From CAZENU01 sp965222125 (GTDB taxonomy: Bacteria > Chloroflexota > Dehalococcoidia > Lucifugimonadales > CAZENU01): a stretch of DNA of 64,000 nucleotides. Positions within the stretch are counted from its first letter, which is position 1, and the number at the start of each line of letters is the position of its first letter. This document shows positions 18,817 to 27,810 of the stretch, in pieces. The notes beneath the pieces were generated by a model that had not been told where the DNA came from, did not search any database, and worked only from the letters and a program-made list of their open reading frames with translations. The stretch covers positions 20,850 through 84,849 of the forward strand of contig CBDCTC010000001.1 in the NCBI GenBank assembly GCA_965222125.1, read 5' to 3'. A program made the translations under genes and the position numbers.

Positions 18817-19698
18817 GTGTTCAAGAACGCGCTGGTCCCCTTGGACGGGTCCGACGAGTCGGCGAGAATCTTGCCGTACGTCGCTCAGATCGCCCAACGC
18901 CTGGGCGCGAAGCTTCTGCTCCTCAACGTACTGGACCCGAACGAGTCGGGCATCCCGCAGACCGACTTTTCGAAGTATGTGGTCGACGCGGACGGCCGCG
19001 CCCGCCAGTATCTGCGGCATCACATCGCTCGATTGGCGGAGCAGGGCGTGACGGCCAAGGCATGGATCTGCACCGGCGAGCCGTCGGAGCAGATAGTCGG
19101 CGTTGCCGCGCACCAGGGATGCGACCTGATCGCGATGACCACCCACGGGCGTACGGCGCTCGGGCGAGGCATTCTGGGTCCCACCGCGGACAGGGTAGTG
19201 CACTCGTCGCCGCTGCCCGTGTTGACCATCAGCCCCGGTGCCGAGGGGCAGGGCCGGGATCCCGTCTCCCGGGTCCTTGTTCCCCTGGACGGCTCCGAGC
19301 TGGCGGAGCGGGCGCTGCCCCACGCCGAGCTTCTCGCGCGCGGCATGTCCGCGAAGGTGCTGCTGGTCCGTGTCGTGAGCGCCATGCAGATACAGTGGCT
19401 CGATCAGCTTCCCTCGGCCGCGGCCGAGGTCCAGGCGGCGGCGGCCGTAGAGTACTTGGACCGCGTGGCAGGCACATTACGCCGCGCCGGGATCGAGGTC
19501 GACGCGGCAACGCCGGTAGGGCACGTCGCGGGCTCGATCATGGACATCGCCAGCGAGAACCCGGGAACCATGGTGGTGATGGCTTCGCACGGCCGGTCCG
19601 GAGTGCTGCGATGGGCTATCGGCAGCGTCGCGGAGTCGACCGTGCGAGGCAGCGGGGTCCCCGTGCTGATACTGCCCGCCCAAAGGGAAGGCGCCTGA
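18817..19698 (+). CDS. Tandem universal stress protein (two UspA domains)
   Basis: 293 aa with two UspA domains, each starting LVPLDGS (residues about 5 and 152). Each ends with an ATP-binding G-2x-G-9x-G pattern: GRTALGRGILGP in domain 1 and GRSGVLRWAIGS in domain 2. Start is the GTG at 18817, preceded by GGAGG; the longer frame upstream lacks Usp sequence. A TTGACA at 18663 lies upstream with a poor -10. It acts in the cytoplasm in stress survival by family knowledge; its partner is unknown. Confidence 0.9.
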   Translation: MFKNALVPLDGSDESARILPYVAQIAQRLGAKLLLLNVLDPNESGIPQTDFSKYVVDADGRARQYLRHHIARLAEQGVTAKAWICTGEPSEQIVGVAAHQGCDLIAMTTHGRTALGRGILGPTADRVVHSSPLPVLTISPGAEGQGRDPVSRVLVPLDGSELAERALPHAELLARGMSAKVLLVRVVSAMQIQWLDQLPSAAAEVQAAAAVEYLDRVAGTLRRAGIEVDAATPVGHVAGSIMDIASENPGTMVVMASHGRSGVLRWAIGSVAESTVRGSGVPVLILPAQREGA

Positions 19699-19785
19699 TC
19701 GGGCGGCCGTTCCGTAGCGGCGGGGCGCGCCAATGCGGTTGAATCGGCGGGAACGGGGACGGTATTATCCAGGCAGGTATCCGTC

Positions 19786-20787
19786 ATGCCCACCAACGTA
19801 ACTCCCCAGTACCGCGAGGCTGAAGAGCGTTTCCGCGCAGCGGAGACCATCCAGGCCAAGATCGCCGCGCTTCAAGAGATGCTGTCGATCATGCCCAAGC
19901 ACAAGGGCACCGACCACCTCAAGGCGCGGCTCCGCTCTCGGCTGTCACAGCTCACGGCCGAGCTGGAAGGGCCCTCCAAGGGGCCGTCAGGAGGCCGAAC
20001 GGAGCCGTTCTCGCTGCCCAAGGAGGGCGGCGGCCGGGCGACGCTCGTAGGGCCCACGAACGTCGGGAAGTCGCTGTTGCTGGCAAAGGCCACCGGGGCG
20101 CAGACGCGTGTCGGCGCGTACGCGCTCAGCACGCAGGAGCCGGTGCGCGGGATGCTTCCTCACAAGGACATCCAAATCCAGCTCGTCGACACGCCTCCGA
20201 TCTCCAATCCTGGAACGCAGAGCCGCCTGTACGGGTTGCTGCGCAACAGCGAGGTCTTCGTGATCGTTGTCGACCTGACGATGGACCCCGTCGCCCAGAC
20301 GGCTGAGGTGTTCGAGGCACTCGGCGAATGGGGCTTTCGACTGCTGACGCGCGGGCAGACGCTGAACGCGCACGACCAGTCGCTCGACAAGCCGACTATC
20401 GTGGTCGGCAACAAGGCGGATATTCCCGACGCGCTGGACGCGCTGCAAGAGCTCGAGCAGGCGTACGGCGAGGACTACCCGGTCGTGCTCACCAGCGCAG
20501 ACGAGGTCGTCGGCCTGGACGATCTGGGCGAGGAGATATTCACAGCGCTCAACGTAATCCGCGTCTACACGAAGCCCCGCCGCGAGAAGATGGAGGAGTT
20601 CGAGCGGACAGACCCGCTCGTGCTTCCCGTGGGATGCACCGTCGCGGAGGCCGCGGAGCAGGTCCACCGTGATCTGGCCCGCACTCTGAAGTTCGCCGTG
20701 CTGTGGGGCAGGTCCGGGAAGTTCGAAGGGCAGCGCGTCGGCAGAGGGCACGAGCTCGCCGACGGCGACGTCATCGAGCTCCACTAG
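19786..20787 (+). CDS. DRG/Obg-type GTPase with C-terminal TGS domain
   Basis: 333 aa. An N-terminal helical part (MPKHKGTDHLKARLRSRLSQL) is typical of DRG proteins. The G domain follows: G1 GPTNVGKS, G3 DTPP (DxPG variant), G4 NKAD. The TGS domain at the C-terminus (LVLPVGCTVAEAAEQVHRDL to DGDVIELH) is thought to contact RNA/ribosomes. DRG-like GTPases are less common in bacteria than Obg, but occur in Chloroflexota and archaea. It is a single gene with its own start after a short leader. Confidence 0.88.
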   Translation: MPTNVTPQYREAEERFRAAETIQAKIAALQEMLSIMPKHKGTDHLKARLRSRLSQLTAELEGPSKGPSGGRTEPFSLPKEGGGRATLVGPTNVGKSLLLAKATGAQTRVGAYALSTQEPVRGMLPHKDIQIQLVDTPPISNPGTQSRLYGLLRNSEVFVIVVDLTMDPVAQTAEVFEALGEWGFRLLTRGQTLNAHDQSLDKPTIVVGNKADIPDALDALQELEQAYGEDYPVVLTSADEVVGLDDLGEEIFTALNVIRVYTKPRREKMEEFERTDPLVLPVGCTVAEAAEQVHRDLARTLKFAVLWGRSGKFEGQRVGRGHELADGDVIELH

Positions 20788-20850
20788 GCCGCCGTTGCGC
20801 GCGGCAGTATCGCCGGAGGGCGACCAGGGTCACGATTCGGAGGCAGCCCA

Positions 20851-21738
20851 ATGTTCGACGGATTCACGAGAGCCGAGGTCGCGACGTCCGGCACGACGAT
20901 CAACCTGGTCCACGGCGGCGACGGGCCGCCGGTGCTGCTGCTCCACGGCTACCCGCAGACGCACGTGATGTGGCACAAGGTGGCGCCCCGGCTGGCCGAG
21001 CGGTACACGGTCGTCGCGCCTGACCTTCGCGGCTACGGTGACAGCGGCAAGCCGGCCAGCGACGACCTGCAGGACTACTGCAAGCGGACGACGGCCCGGG
21101 ACCAGGTGGAGGTGATGGCCGAGCTCGGCTTCGACTCGTACCACGTCGTCGGCCACGACCGCGGCGCGCGCGTGGGCCATCGGATGGCGCTCGATCATCC
21201 GGGCCGGGTTCGCACGTTCACGTCGCTCGACGTGGTGGCCTCGCAGGCGGCCTTCGACAACATGGACCGCGACCTTGCGTTTTCGTGGTTCCACTGGCAC
21301 CTGATGAGGCAGCCGTCGCCGTTTCCCGAGACGGTGATCGGCAACAGCGTGAAGTTCTTCCTGGACTTCCTGCTCGAGCAGTGGACCGCGGTCGACGACG
21401 CGATCACGGAGGAGGCCTACGCCGAGTACCTGCGGTGCTACAGCGACCCAGAAACGATCCGCGGCTCGTGTATGGACTACCGGGCCATAGAGGTTGACCT
21501 GGTTCACGACGAAGCGGACCGCGGCCGCAAGATAGAGTGTCCGATGCTGTTGCTGTGGGCCGGGAACATGCCCAGGCGCCCCGGATGGCAGACCGGCGCG
21601 AAGCTCAACATGCTCGACACCTGGCGCGCGCGCGCCGTCGACGTCCGAGGCCGCGAAATCGACTGCGGCCACTTCCTGCCCGAGGAGGCGCCGGAGGAGA
21701 CGACGCGCGAGGTCCTCAAATTCCTGTCGGGCGGGTGA
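20851..21738 (+). CDS. Alpha/beta hydrolase, haloacetate dehalogenase-like
   Basis: 295 aa. The nucleophile elbow VGHDRGARVGHRMALDHP puts Asp, not Ser, as nucleophile, with the two arginines that bind the carboxylate in fluoroacetate dehalogenases. The oxyanion loop is LHGYPQTHVMWHK, and the catalytic histidine lies in DCGHFLPEEAPE. Known relatives hydrolyse haloacetates or act as epoxide hydrolases. The Asp nucleophile and double Arg support a dehalogenase-like reaction, but the substrate is inference. Its 3' end converges with the TPP enzyme. Confidence 0.85.
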   Translation: MFDGFTRAEVATSGTTINLVHGGDGPPVLLLHGYPQTHVMWHKVAPRLAERYTVVAPDLRGYGDSGKPASDDLQDYCKRTTARDQVEVMAELGFDSYHVVGHDRGARVGHRMALDHPGRVRTFTSLDVVASQAAFDNMDRDLAFSWFHWHLMRQPSPFPETVIGNSVKFFLDFLLEQWTAVDDAITEEAYAEYLRCYSDPETIRGSCMDYRAIEVDLVHDEADRGRKIECPMLLLWAGNMPRRPGWQTGAKLNMLDTWRARAVDVRGREIDCGHFLPEEAPEETTREVLKFLSGG

Positions 21739-21753
21739 GCCTTCCAGTCCGGG

Positions 21754-23388
21754 CTACAGCCCTCGGATCGGCTTCACGTGGCCGAGGTACCTGTCGGGGT
21801 CTACCCGCACGTCGATGACGCTCATCCTGTCCGACTCGAGCGCGGTCTTGAACGCGGACTCGAACTGGTCGAGTCCCTGCACCTCGTAGCCGACGGCCCC
21901 GAAGCTCTCGGCGAGGCGTACGAAGTCGGTCTGCGTCATGTCCACACCCTCTCGCGCGTAACCCTTGGAGCGCTGCTTGACGCGGATCATGCCCAGCGTG
22001 CCGTCGTCGAAGATTACGATGATCGGCGATAGCCCGAGGCGGGCGGCGGTCTCCAGATCGCCGGCCCGCATCAGGAAGCCGCCGTCGCCGACCAGAGACA
22101 CCGCCTTCTGCCGGGGCCTGACCAACGAGGCCGCCATCGCCGCCGGGATGGAGAAGCCCATCGTGTTCGCCCCGCTGGAGTCGAAGTACGTTCCGGGCCT
22201 GTGGACCTGCCACGCGTACAGGTTGACCCTGCCATAGACGCCGGCCTCGCTGGAGACGATGGTGTCTCTCGGCGCCAGCTTGCGGGCGCGGACGAGGGCC
22301 GAGGCCGCGTTGAGGTCGGAGTCGTAGGCCCCGAGGGCTCCCAGGGCGCCGTGCCAGTAGGCCCGCAGCTCCTCCGTGTCCCAGGCCGTGCGCGGGGAGA
22401 CGAGCTCCGTCAGCCGGCCCAGAAGGTCGGGCAGCGGGCCCGAGGCGGCCGCCGTCGGACTGCCCACGCGCTCGTCCTCGGGGACTGGCATCGCGTCGAC
22501 GGCGACGATCTCGTGCGCGTAGCGCCAGGGCGAGAGCAGCTCCGCACGGTCGAGGCCGACGGCCAGCACCAGGTCGCCGCGCGACATCAGGTCGCCCTCC
22601 AGCGTGTCCTCGCGGTACACGCCGGACATGACGCCGGCGTACAGGGGGTGCTCCTCCGGAATGACGCCGCGTGCCTTTGACGTGGCCATCACGGCGACCT
22701 GCAGCTTCTCGGCCAGCTCCAACAGCCTGTCCTGGGCGCCTTGGCGCAGGACCACCGGGCCGGCGATGAGGATCGGCTTTGCGGCGCGGACGACGGCGTC
22801 GGCCACGGCCTCCAGGTCCCCTGAGACGGCGCCGGAGCCATCGGACTGCTCGTCGACGGCCGGCGTCGACGAGACCTCCAGGGGGAAGTCGACGTGTACC
22901 GGTCCTGGCCGCTCGGTAGAGGCTATTCGGATAGCGGCGGCTATCTGCGAGCGGGCGTCGTTCGAGCCGACGGTGACGGACGCCTTGCAGGTGGAGGCGA
23001 ACGTCGAGGGGTGGTCGATCTTCTGCATGCCCATCTGCGGGGCCGTATCGGCGCCGTAGCACTCGGTGATGCATAGGAGGGGGTGCCGCTCGAGGAAGGC
23101 GTACGCGGCGCCGGCGGTGAGATTGGCCGCGCCGGGCGCCATGATCGAGATGCTGGCGCCGCACGAGCCGGTTAGCTCGCCGCACACGACGGCCATCAGC
23201 GCCGCGGTGGCCTCGTGCTGCGTCAGCACGAACGGGATGCCCTCGTCCCGGCACGCCTCTATCAGGTCGATGGAGCTGCCGCCTCCGGGGATGCCGAACA
23301 GGTACGGTATCCCGGCGTCCTTAAAGGCCGCGGCGACCTCACGGGCGACTCGCAGCTCCGTGGTCTGCTCAGCGACGGTTCGGACCAT
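21754..23388 (-). CDS. Thiamine-pyrophosphate enzyme, acetolactate synthase large-subunit-like
   Basis: 544 aa with the three TPP-enzyme domains. The catalytic glutamate is in LTQHEATAA (Glu59), a central FAD/NAD-like domain lies around residues 190-330, and the C-terminal TPP-binding domain has GDGGFLMRAGDLETA and the Mg/TPP motif end FDDGTLG. No small regulatory subunit (ilvH/ilvN) is adjacent. It could therefore be a catabolic decarboxylase/carboligase such as a sulfopyruvate, glyoxylate or benzoylformate-type enzyme rather than the biosynthetic AHAS. Confidence 0.87.
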   Translation of the reverse strand: MVRTVAEQTTELRVAREVAAAFKDAGIPYLFGIPGGGSSIDLIEACRDEGIPFVLTQHEATAALMAVVCGELTGSCGASISIMAPGAANLTAGAAYAFLERHPLLCITECYGADTAPQMGMQKIDHPSTFASTCKASVTVGSNDARSQIAAAIRIASTERPGPVHVDFPLEVSSTPAVDEQSDGSGAVSGDLEAVADAVVRAAKPILIAGPVVLRQGAQDRLLELAEKLQVAVMATSKARGVIPEEHPLYAGVMSGVYREDTLEGDLMSRGDLVLAVGLDRAELLSPWRYAHEIVAVDAMPVPEDERVGSPTAAASGPLPDLLGRLTELVSPRTAWDTEELRAYWHGALGALGAYDSDLNAASALVRARKLAPRDTIVSSEAGVYGRVNLYAWQVHRPGTYFDSSGANTMGFSIPAAMAASLVRPRQKAVSLVGDGGFLMRAGDLETAARLGLSPIIVIFDDGTLGMIRVKQRSKGYAREGVDMTQTDFVRLAESFGAVGYEVQGLDQFESAFKTALESDRMSVIDVRVDPDRYLGHVKPIRGL

Positions 23389-23562
23389 GGCTCTTGCACC
23401 TCTCGTTTGGTTCTCGATACCGCTTTACCGCCCTGGCAGAGGAGGTAGGAACATCTGGGGATCAGTAGTATACGTGCATTCTGCTCAATCCACAGGCCAC
23501 ATATGATAACGTGGCTGTTAGGGGCGTTGGACGTGGCGCAAGCAGGAGGAGGCGTAAGATAG

Positions 23563-23877
23563 GCGCTCACCCGTGACTTCAGGGAGACGGTACAGGCCCG
23601 CGCTCACCGCGACCCGGCGTTTCGGGAGGGTTTGCTGAAAGAAGGGGTCGAGTGCCTGCTTGCCGGGGACATCGATACAGGTAAAATTGTACTGCGCGAC
23701 TACATCAACGCCACGATCGGATTCGACGAGCTGGGCTCCCGCACCAACAAGCTGCCCAAGAGTCTAATGCGTATGTTCGGACCGTCGGGCAACCCTCACG
23801 CCCGCAACCTGTTCGAAGTCATCAGCCATATGCAGCGGCACGAGGGCGTCCAACTCGAGGTGAGGGCGGTTCGATAA
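23563..23877 (+). CDS. HigA-like addiction-module antidote/XRE-type DNA-binding protein with damaged start
   Basis: The frame reads LTRDFRETVQARAHRDPAFREGLLKEGVECLLAGD, then a helix-turn-helix region (IGFDELGSRTNKLPKSLMRMFGPSGNPHARNLF). This matches the probable addiction-module antidote family (HigA-like, about 100 aa). The natural start should precede GCGCTCACC, but that codon is TAG. Removing the single A at position 23561 (ATAGGCG to ATGGCG) would recreate ATG behind the strong GAGGAGG at about 23546. As it stands only TTG 23632 could start the frame, losing 23 residues. No toxin gene is adjacent. Confidence 0.65.
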   Translation, partial: ALTRDFRETVQARAHRDPAFREGLLKEGVECLLAGDIDTGKIVLRDYINATIGFDELGSRTNKLPKSLMRMFGPSGNPHARNLFEVISHMQRHEGVQLEVRAVR

Positions 23878-23901
23878 ACCGAAACGAGGAGAGGAAATCA
23901 T

Positions 23902-24771
23902 ATGACCGACGGAATGACGACGAATGTACTTGGACGCACCGGACTGGACGTGACGAGGCTGGGCTACGGCGCTATGGCGCTGCGGGAGTCGTCGGGCGAC
24001 GTCTCCGAGCGCGTGCTCAACGCTGTGCTGGACGCCGGCATCACCTTCATAGACACGTCGAACGACTACGGGCACAGCGAGGAGATGATCGGCAAGTACG
24101 TGGCGGGACGCCGGTCCGAGTACTACCTCGCCACCAAGTGCGGCTGCCCTCCGGCCGGCGGCGATCACGTGTGGACGCGGGAGAACCTGTTCCGCGGGCT
24201 GCACGAGAGCCTGGAACGCCTGAAGACGGACTACGTGGACATAATGCAGCTCCACAACGCGAATGTGGACGACGTCGATCGCGGCGGCCTGGTCGACGCG
24301 CTGGAGGAGATGCGTGAGCAGGGCAAGGTGCGGTGGATAGGCGCGTCGGCCGTGCTGCCCTCGATCTCGACGTTCGTCGAGCGCGGGGCGTTCGCCGAGT
24401 ACCAGATACCGTACTCGGCGCTGGACCGCGCTCACGAGGAAGTCATCGGCGACGCCGCGCGGTCAGGCGCGGGGACGGTGATTCGCGGCGGTGTGCAGCA
24501 GGGCGAGCCCGGTTTCAGCAGCCAGGGACGTCCCGAGCGGTGGACGTCGTTCGAGGCGGCCGGACTGGACGAGCTCAGAGGGTCGGGCGAGAGCCGCACG
24601 GCGTTCATGCTGCGCTACACGCTGGCACATCCCGACCTGCACACGACGATCGTCGGAACGCAGAACGTGGACCACCTGCGGGAGAACGTGGAGGCCGCCG
24701 AACACGGCCCGCTGCCTCCGGACACGTACGCGGAGGCCAAGCGCCGGCTGCAGGCCGCCGAAGGGGGCTAG
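23902..24771 (+). CDS. Aldo/keto reductase
   Basis: 289 aa NAD(P)H-dependent oxidoreductase. The catalytic tetrad is visible: Asp and Tyr in FIDTSNDYGHSE, Lys in YLATKCG, His in IMQLHN. The start ATG follows GAGGAGAGG closely. The C-terminal cofactor region VGTQNVDHLRENVEAAE is typical. Its substrate is an aldehyde or ketone of unknown identity. It is separated from the antidote-like gene by 24 bases. Confidence 0.9.
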   Translation: MTDGMTTNVLGRTGLDVTRLGYGAMALRESSGDVSERVLNAVLDAGITFIDTSNDYGHSEEMIGKYVAGRRSEYYLATKCGCPPAGGDHVWTRENLFRGLHESLERLKTDYVDIMQLHNANVDDVDRGGLVDALEEMREQGKVRWIGASAVLPSISTFVERGAFAEYQIPYSALDRAHEEVIGDAARSGAGTVIRGGVQQGEPGFSSQGRPERWTSFEAAGLDELRGSGESRTAFMLRYTLAHPDLHTTIVGTQNVDHLRENVEAAEHGPLPPDTYAEAKRRLQAAEGG

Positions 24772-24943
24772 AAACTCGGACGGAAACCCCGATTCTTCCC
24801 AAGGCCGTCGTTGGCTTACCGTCGACTATCGATGTAATAGTGGGTTTGTGAAACGCAATTCATAAATTTTCATGTCGTATAAGACCGTAATACGTCTGCT
24901 TTGGGTAGTGCGAAACCCAGCCAATGACTTTCCGGCCATACTT

Positions 24944-26032
24944 CTAGGGCCGCTTTGCGACTGCGCCGTCGGGGGCGATGCTCTCGACGCCCCGGTGGGC
25001 GTCGGTGAACGCGATCACCTTGACGGTGGCGTCGATGCGCTGCCCGGGCTCGACGTTCAGCGCGGTGCCGTTCTCGATAGCGCTGCCCAGCCCTTCGTTG
25101 GCGAAGCTGGTGAAGGGCTCCAGGCCCACGTTGTACGTCCGCCCGTACCACGGGTAGCCGTACCCGCCGCCGAGCGACTGCCAGTACCAGAGAAACTTGA
25201 ACACGTCCTTCGGGAAGACGACCCCGAGACCGACTCCGGTGCTCAGGTTGGTCAGACCGTACCAGCCCTCCGGCATGTCGGTGATGTAGGACATGTCGTA
25301 GGCCTCTATGCTGGGCGGCGGTACCTTGCTCAGGTCGATACGGTTGCCGTCCTTGTCCTCGGTCCACGGCCAGCGGCCACGGAAGTCCGGCTTCAGGCGC
25401 GCGTTGGTGTCCCCAATATCCGGGTGGTTGAGCAGCGTGCCGCCGGGCAGGTCGATGATGCTGTCGCCGCTGAGAGTCGGGGCGCCGATGGCGATGTGCT
25501 CGCCCCAGACGCACGGGACGGTCTCGCGGCCCTCGTTCACGAGAAATTCGTCCACCTCTAACATCGGCGAGCCGGACTTCAGAGTCAGCGTCTTCTCGAA
25601 GTAGAAGGGAAGACGGACGGTGCGGATCGAGCAGCGGATGCTCACCTTGTCCGGAGCGTCGTCGACGATCCGGCAGTCCCACGGCGCCATGCTGGCCTCG
25701 GCGTGCAGGCCAAGGTCGGCGCCCCCGTAGGCGGACGGAAAGCCGCCGGCGGGGAATACCGTCTGCCACCCGCCCTCGTAGAAGTCCATCCACAGGCCCA
25801 GCGGCGACCCGGTCGTGGGGACGAACTTCGATGGGTCGCGCACCCCCCAGGGCGAGCGCCAGAGAAAGTCGACGTCGGTCGGCTTGTGGACCAGCTCGAG
25901 GATGTCGGCGCCCTTGTCGGCGAGCACTACGACGCGCAGCAGCTCGTTCTCCATCACCACGGTCTTCAGCCCGCGGTAGGTCCACGCGTCGGAGACGCGG
26001 CACCCGTGGTTGCGTTCGTTCTGATAGTGCAT
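24944..26032 (-). CDS. DUF4432 aldose-1-epimerase-like protein
   Basis: 362 aa galactose mutarotase-like beta-sandwich. It begins with a histidine-containing region, VVVLADKGADILELVHK, then LGLHAEASMAPWDC, and VWGEHIAIGAP, which contains the conserved E-x-H pair. DUF4432 proteins are predicted sugar epimerases or lyases of unknown substrate, often beside sugar-acid or SDR genes, as here. ATG 26032 is chosen since the frame upstream is out of family. It lies 23 bases after the SDR gene on the same strand, so the two form an operon. Confidence 0.83.
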   Translation of the reverse strand: MHYQNERNHGCRVSDAWTYRGLKTVVMENELLRVVVLADKGADILELVHKPTDVDFLWRSPWGVRDPSKFVPTTGSPLGLWMDFYEGGWQTVFPAGGFPSAYGGADLGLHAEASMAPWDCRIVDDAPDKVSIRCSIRTVRLPFYFEKTLTLKSGSPMLEVDEFLVNEGRETVPCVWGEHIAIGAPTLSGDSIIDLPGGTLLNHPDIGDTNARLKPDFRGRWPWTEDKDGNRIDLSKVPPPSIEAYDMSYITDMPEGWYGLTNLSTGVGLGVVFPKDVFKFLWYWQSLGGGYGYPWYGRTYNVGLEPFTSFANEGLGSAIENGTALNVEPGQRIDATVKVIAFTDAHRGVESIAPDGAVAKRP

Positions 26033-26055
26033 CGGCGGCCCTCCCCGCGCTTGCG

Positions 26056-26865
26056 TCAGTGCTCGGCGCCGGCCCCGCCTGCCCATGCGCCGACGGCCAT
26101 GTAGCCGCCGTCGACGCAGATGTACTCGCCTGTCATGAACGAGGCCTTTTCGCTGGCGAGGAACAGCACGACGTTGGCGATGTCCTGGCCGGTGCCGACC
26201 CGCCCGATGGGATGCGATCGACCCCACTCCTGAACAGTCGCATCGATGTCCCCACCCTCCACGGCGGCGGCGGTGCGCACCATGTTGGTGTCTATGGTGC
26301 CGGGGCATACCGCGAGCACGCGGATGTTCTCCTCCGCGTAGTCCAGGGCCATCTGCCTGGTCAGAGACAGGATGCCGCCCTTGCTGGCGGCGTAGGCGGG
26401 CACCAGCTTCATCGACTGCAGGCCCTGGACGCTGGCGGTGTTGACGATCACGCCGCCGCCCTTCTTTCTGATCTCAGGAATCGCGTACTTGGACATCAGA
26501 AACGCGCTCTTGAGGTTGACGTCCAGGATGCGGTCCCACAGCTCCTCGGACGTGTTCTCGATGTTGTGGTACGAGTCCGGGCTCTGGATGCCGACGTTGT
26601 TGAACAGGATGTCAACGCCGCCGTAGGCCGCCACCGTCTCCGCGACGACGCGCTTGCACTCGGTCGCGCGGCCGACGTCCGCCTCGACCAGGATGCACTC
26701 GCCGCCGTCGGCCTCAATCCGCGATACGGCCGCCTGGCCGGCCTCCTCGTTGACGTCGGCTATGACGACCCGGGCGCCCTCGAGGGCGAACTCGGCGGCC
26801 GTGGCCGAGCCGATGCCGAGCGCGCCGCCGGTAATGATCACTGTCTTGCCGTCGAAGGTGCCCAT
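26056..26865 (-). CDS. Short-chain dehydrogenase/reductase
   Basis: 269 aa classical SDR. Cofactor motif TGGALGIGSATA near residue 12, NNVG (NNAG equivalent), the catalytic Ser in NTASVQG, and YAASKGG (Tyr-x3-Lys). An Asp after strand 2 (VVIADVNEEAG) favours NAD over NADP. ATG 26865 is preceded by GAGGGGAGAAG; a longer frame upstream is not family-like. Likely oxidises a sugar or hydroxy acid whose companion is the DUF4432 protein. Confidence 0.9.
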   Translation of the reverse strand: MGTFDGKTVIITGGALGIGSATAAEFALEGARVVIADVNEEAGQAAVSRIEADGGECILVEADVGRATECKRVVAETVAAYGGVDILFNNVGIQSPDSYHNIENTSEELWDRILDVNLKSAFLMSKYAIPEIRKKGGGVIVNTASVQGLQSMKLVPAYAASKGGILSLTRQMALDYAEENIRVLAVCPGTIDTNMVRTAAAVEGGDIDATVQEWGRSHPIGRVGTGQDIANVVLFLASEKASFMTGEYICVDGGYMAVGAWAGGAGAEH

Positions 26866-27014
26866 CGGTCTTCTCCCCTCAGCGTCGAAGGTAGGAGGTG
26901 TGTCGAAGTGGGGCCAGTATATTTGCGGCCCCATGGAGCGTCAACCGGCGGAGGCGATGCGATCACGGCGTGGCGAAGGGCTGAGGACAGCTAAGTTGGT
27001 ACACTGCGGGCGCT

Positions 27015-27285
27015 GTGCTGAAAGCAGTCATCTTTGACTTGTACGAGACGCTGATAACCCAGTTCGACCCCAACTGGAAGCCGCCGAAGATGTCCCTGGC
27101 GGACCGGCTGGGCATCGAGGAGGAGGCCTTCCGGCGCCACTGGGGACCGCTGGCCACCAATTGGCGTAAGGGCCCGCCCCTACCGGTACGAGGAGGTGCT
27201 CGAGGCGGTATGCAAGTCCGCCGGCCGTGCGCCGGACCGACGGGCGATCGCCGAGCTTGCCGCGCGCTTCCCCTCGATCCGGCCC
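27015..27285 (+). pseudogene. HAD-superfamily hydrolase, 5' fragment (split by insertion)
   Basis: GTG 27015 starts VLKAVIFDLYETLIT, motif I of haloacid-dehalogenase-like hydrolases (nucleophile Asp in FDLYETL), followed by cap-domain sequence up to WRKGPP. A frameshift near 27175 moves the reading to YRYEEVLEAVCKSAGRAPDRRAIAELAARF, after which the homology stops at about 27270-27285. The rest of the gene resumes at about 31033. The 5' part is therefore broken twice. Confidence 0.75.
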
Positions 27286-27350
27286 GCCTCGTAGGCCTCG
27301 CAGGTCGCGCAGATCGGCCGCGGGCAGCCCGCCGGGTCGTGCTCCGTCAT
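27275..27350 (-). CDS. Truncated Cys-containing mini-gene at the left junction of the inserted segment
   Basis: Starts MTEHDPAGCPRPICATC at 27350, overlapping the stop of the zinc-ribbon mini-gene in an ATGA. After EAYEAG the frame runs into HAD sequence, so the gene is cut by the insertion boundary. The three cysteines suggest a small metal-binding protein. Identity unknown. Confidence 0.4.
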
Positions 27351-27499
27351 CGGCCCGCCGCGGCCAAGGCTCGGGCCTTGCGGTCACGCCTCGACGCACG
27401 CACGCGGCAGCGGCTCGAGCACGTCCGACGCGACCGGCGAACGTGCGTCATGTAATGGCCGCAGTATGCGCAGCGCAGCTGTGGTTTCGCTGTGTCCAT
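27347..27499 (-). CDS. Zinc-ribbon mini-protein in the inserted segment
   Basis: 50 aa, MDTAKPQLRCAYCGHYM then RRTCSSRCR. Two CxxC-like pairs 16 residues apart resemble a small zinc ribbon, followed by a basic tail (RASRRDRKARALAAAGR). The start codon has an alternative further upstream (27577), but ATG 27499 gives the compact domain. Its stop overlaps the next mini-gene. Such short Cys proteins are common in phage and plasmid modules. Confidence 0.5.
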   Translation of the reverse strand: MDTAKPQLRCAYCGHYMTHVRRSRRTCSSRCRVRASRRDRKARALAAAGR

Positions 27500-27504
27500 G
27501 CGTC

Positions 27505-27729
27505 TTAGTGTATCACAGTCGGCGCGTTTAGACCGGGGGGTAGGGTGATTTGTGAACGGGGGATTGTTGTCGACCATGTGGCCTTGTGCACGCGCATTTT
27601 CCGGCCAGAAAACTTGGGGCGGTCGCCTTCGACGTAGGCGTCTCGCAGTGGCTTGCGCTTACAGCGGTCGGTCTGTACGCTCCCCAATGTCACAGCAACC
27701 CAATTGCCGGTTTCGGATGGGAGCGTCAT
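27505..27729 (-). CDS. Small basic ORF in the inserted segment, unknown
   Basis: 74 aa ORF reading MTLPSETGNWVAVTLGS and then a basic stretch (CKRKPLRDAYVEGDRPKF). It is not recognised. It lies 5 bases upstream of the zinc-ribbon mini-gene on the same strand, which supports a small operon. Its start overlaps the left arm region of the inverted repeat that precedes the protease gene. It may be spurious. Confidence 0.3.
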   Translation of the reverse strand: MTLPSETGNWVAVTLGSVQTDRCKRKPLRDAYVEGDRPKFSGRKMRVHKATWSTTIPRSQITLPPGLNAPTVIH

Positions 27730-27802
27730 GTTCCCTCGTTGATGGTTGCCGGGCTGGGTTGCTGTGACAAGCTGACCATCCCAAATCTGTCAACGAGGGA
27801 AC
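27730..27802. promoter_or_regulatory. 13-bp perfect inverted repeat covering the ribosome site of the collagen-like protease gene
   Basis: Arms GTTCCCTCGTTGA (27730-27742) and TCAACGAGGGAAC (27790-27802) are perfect complements. Inside them GATGGT pairs with ACCATC further. The right arm contains GAGGGA, the only Shine-Dalgarno-like sequence, 9 bases before the ATG at 27811. A folded transcript would hide it. It could be a translational switch, a DNA operator, or the mark of an old insertion. Confidence 0.5.
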
Positions 27803-27810
27803 ACCAACCA

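Noticed and set aside
21716..23254. Long minus-strand alternative frame within the TPP enzyme
   Set aside because: Arg/Gly/Pro-rich out-of-frame translation; the other frame has all TPP-enzyme motifs.
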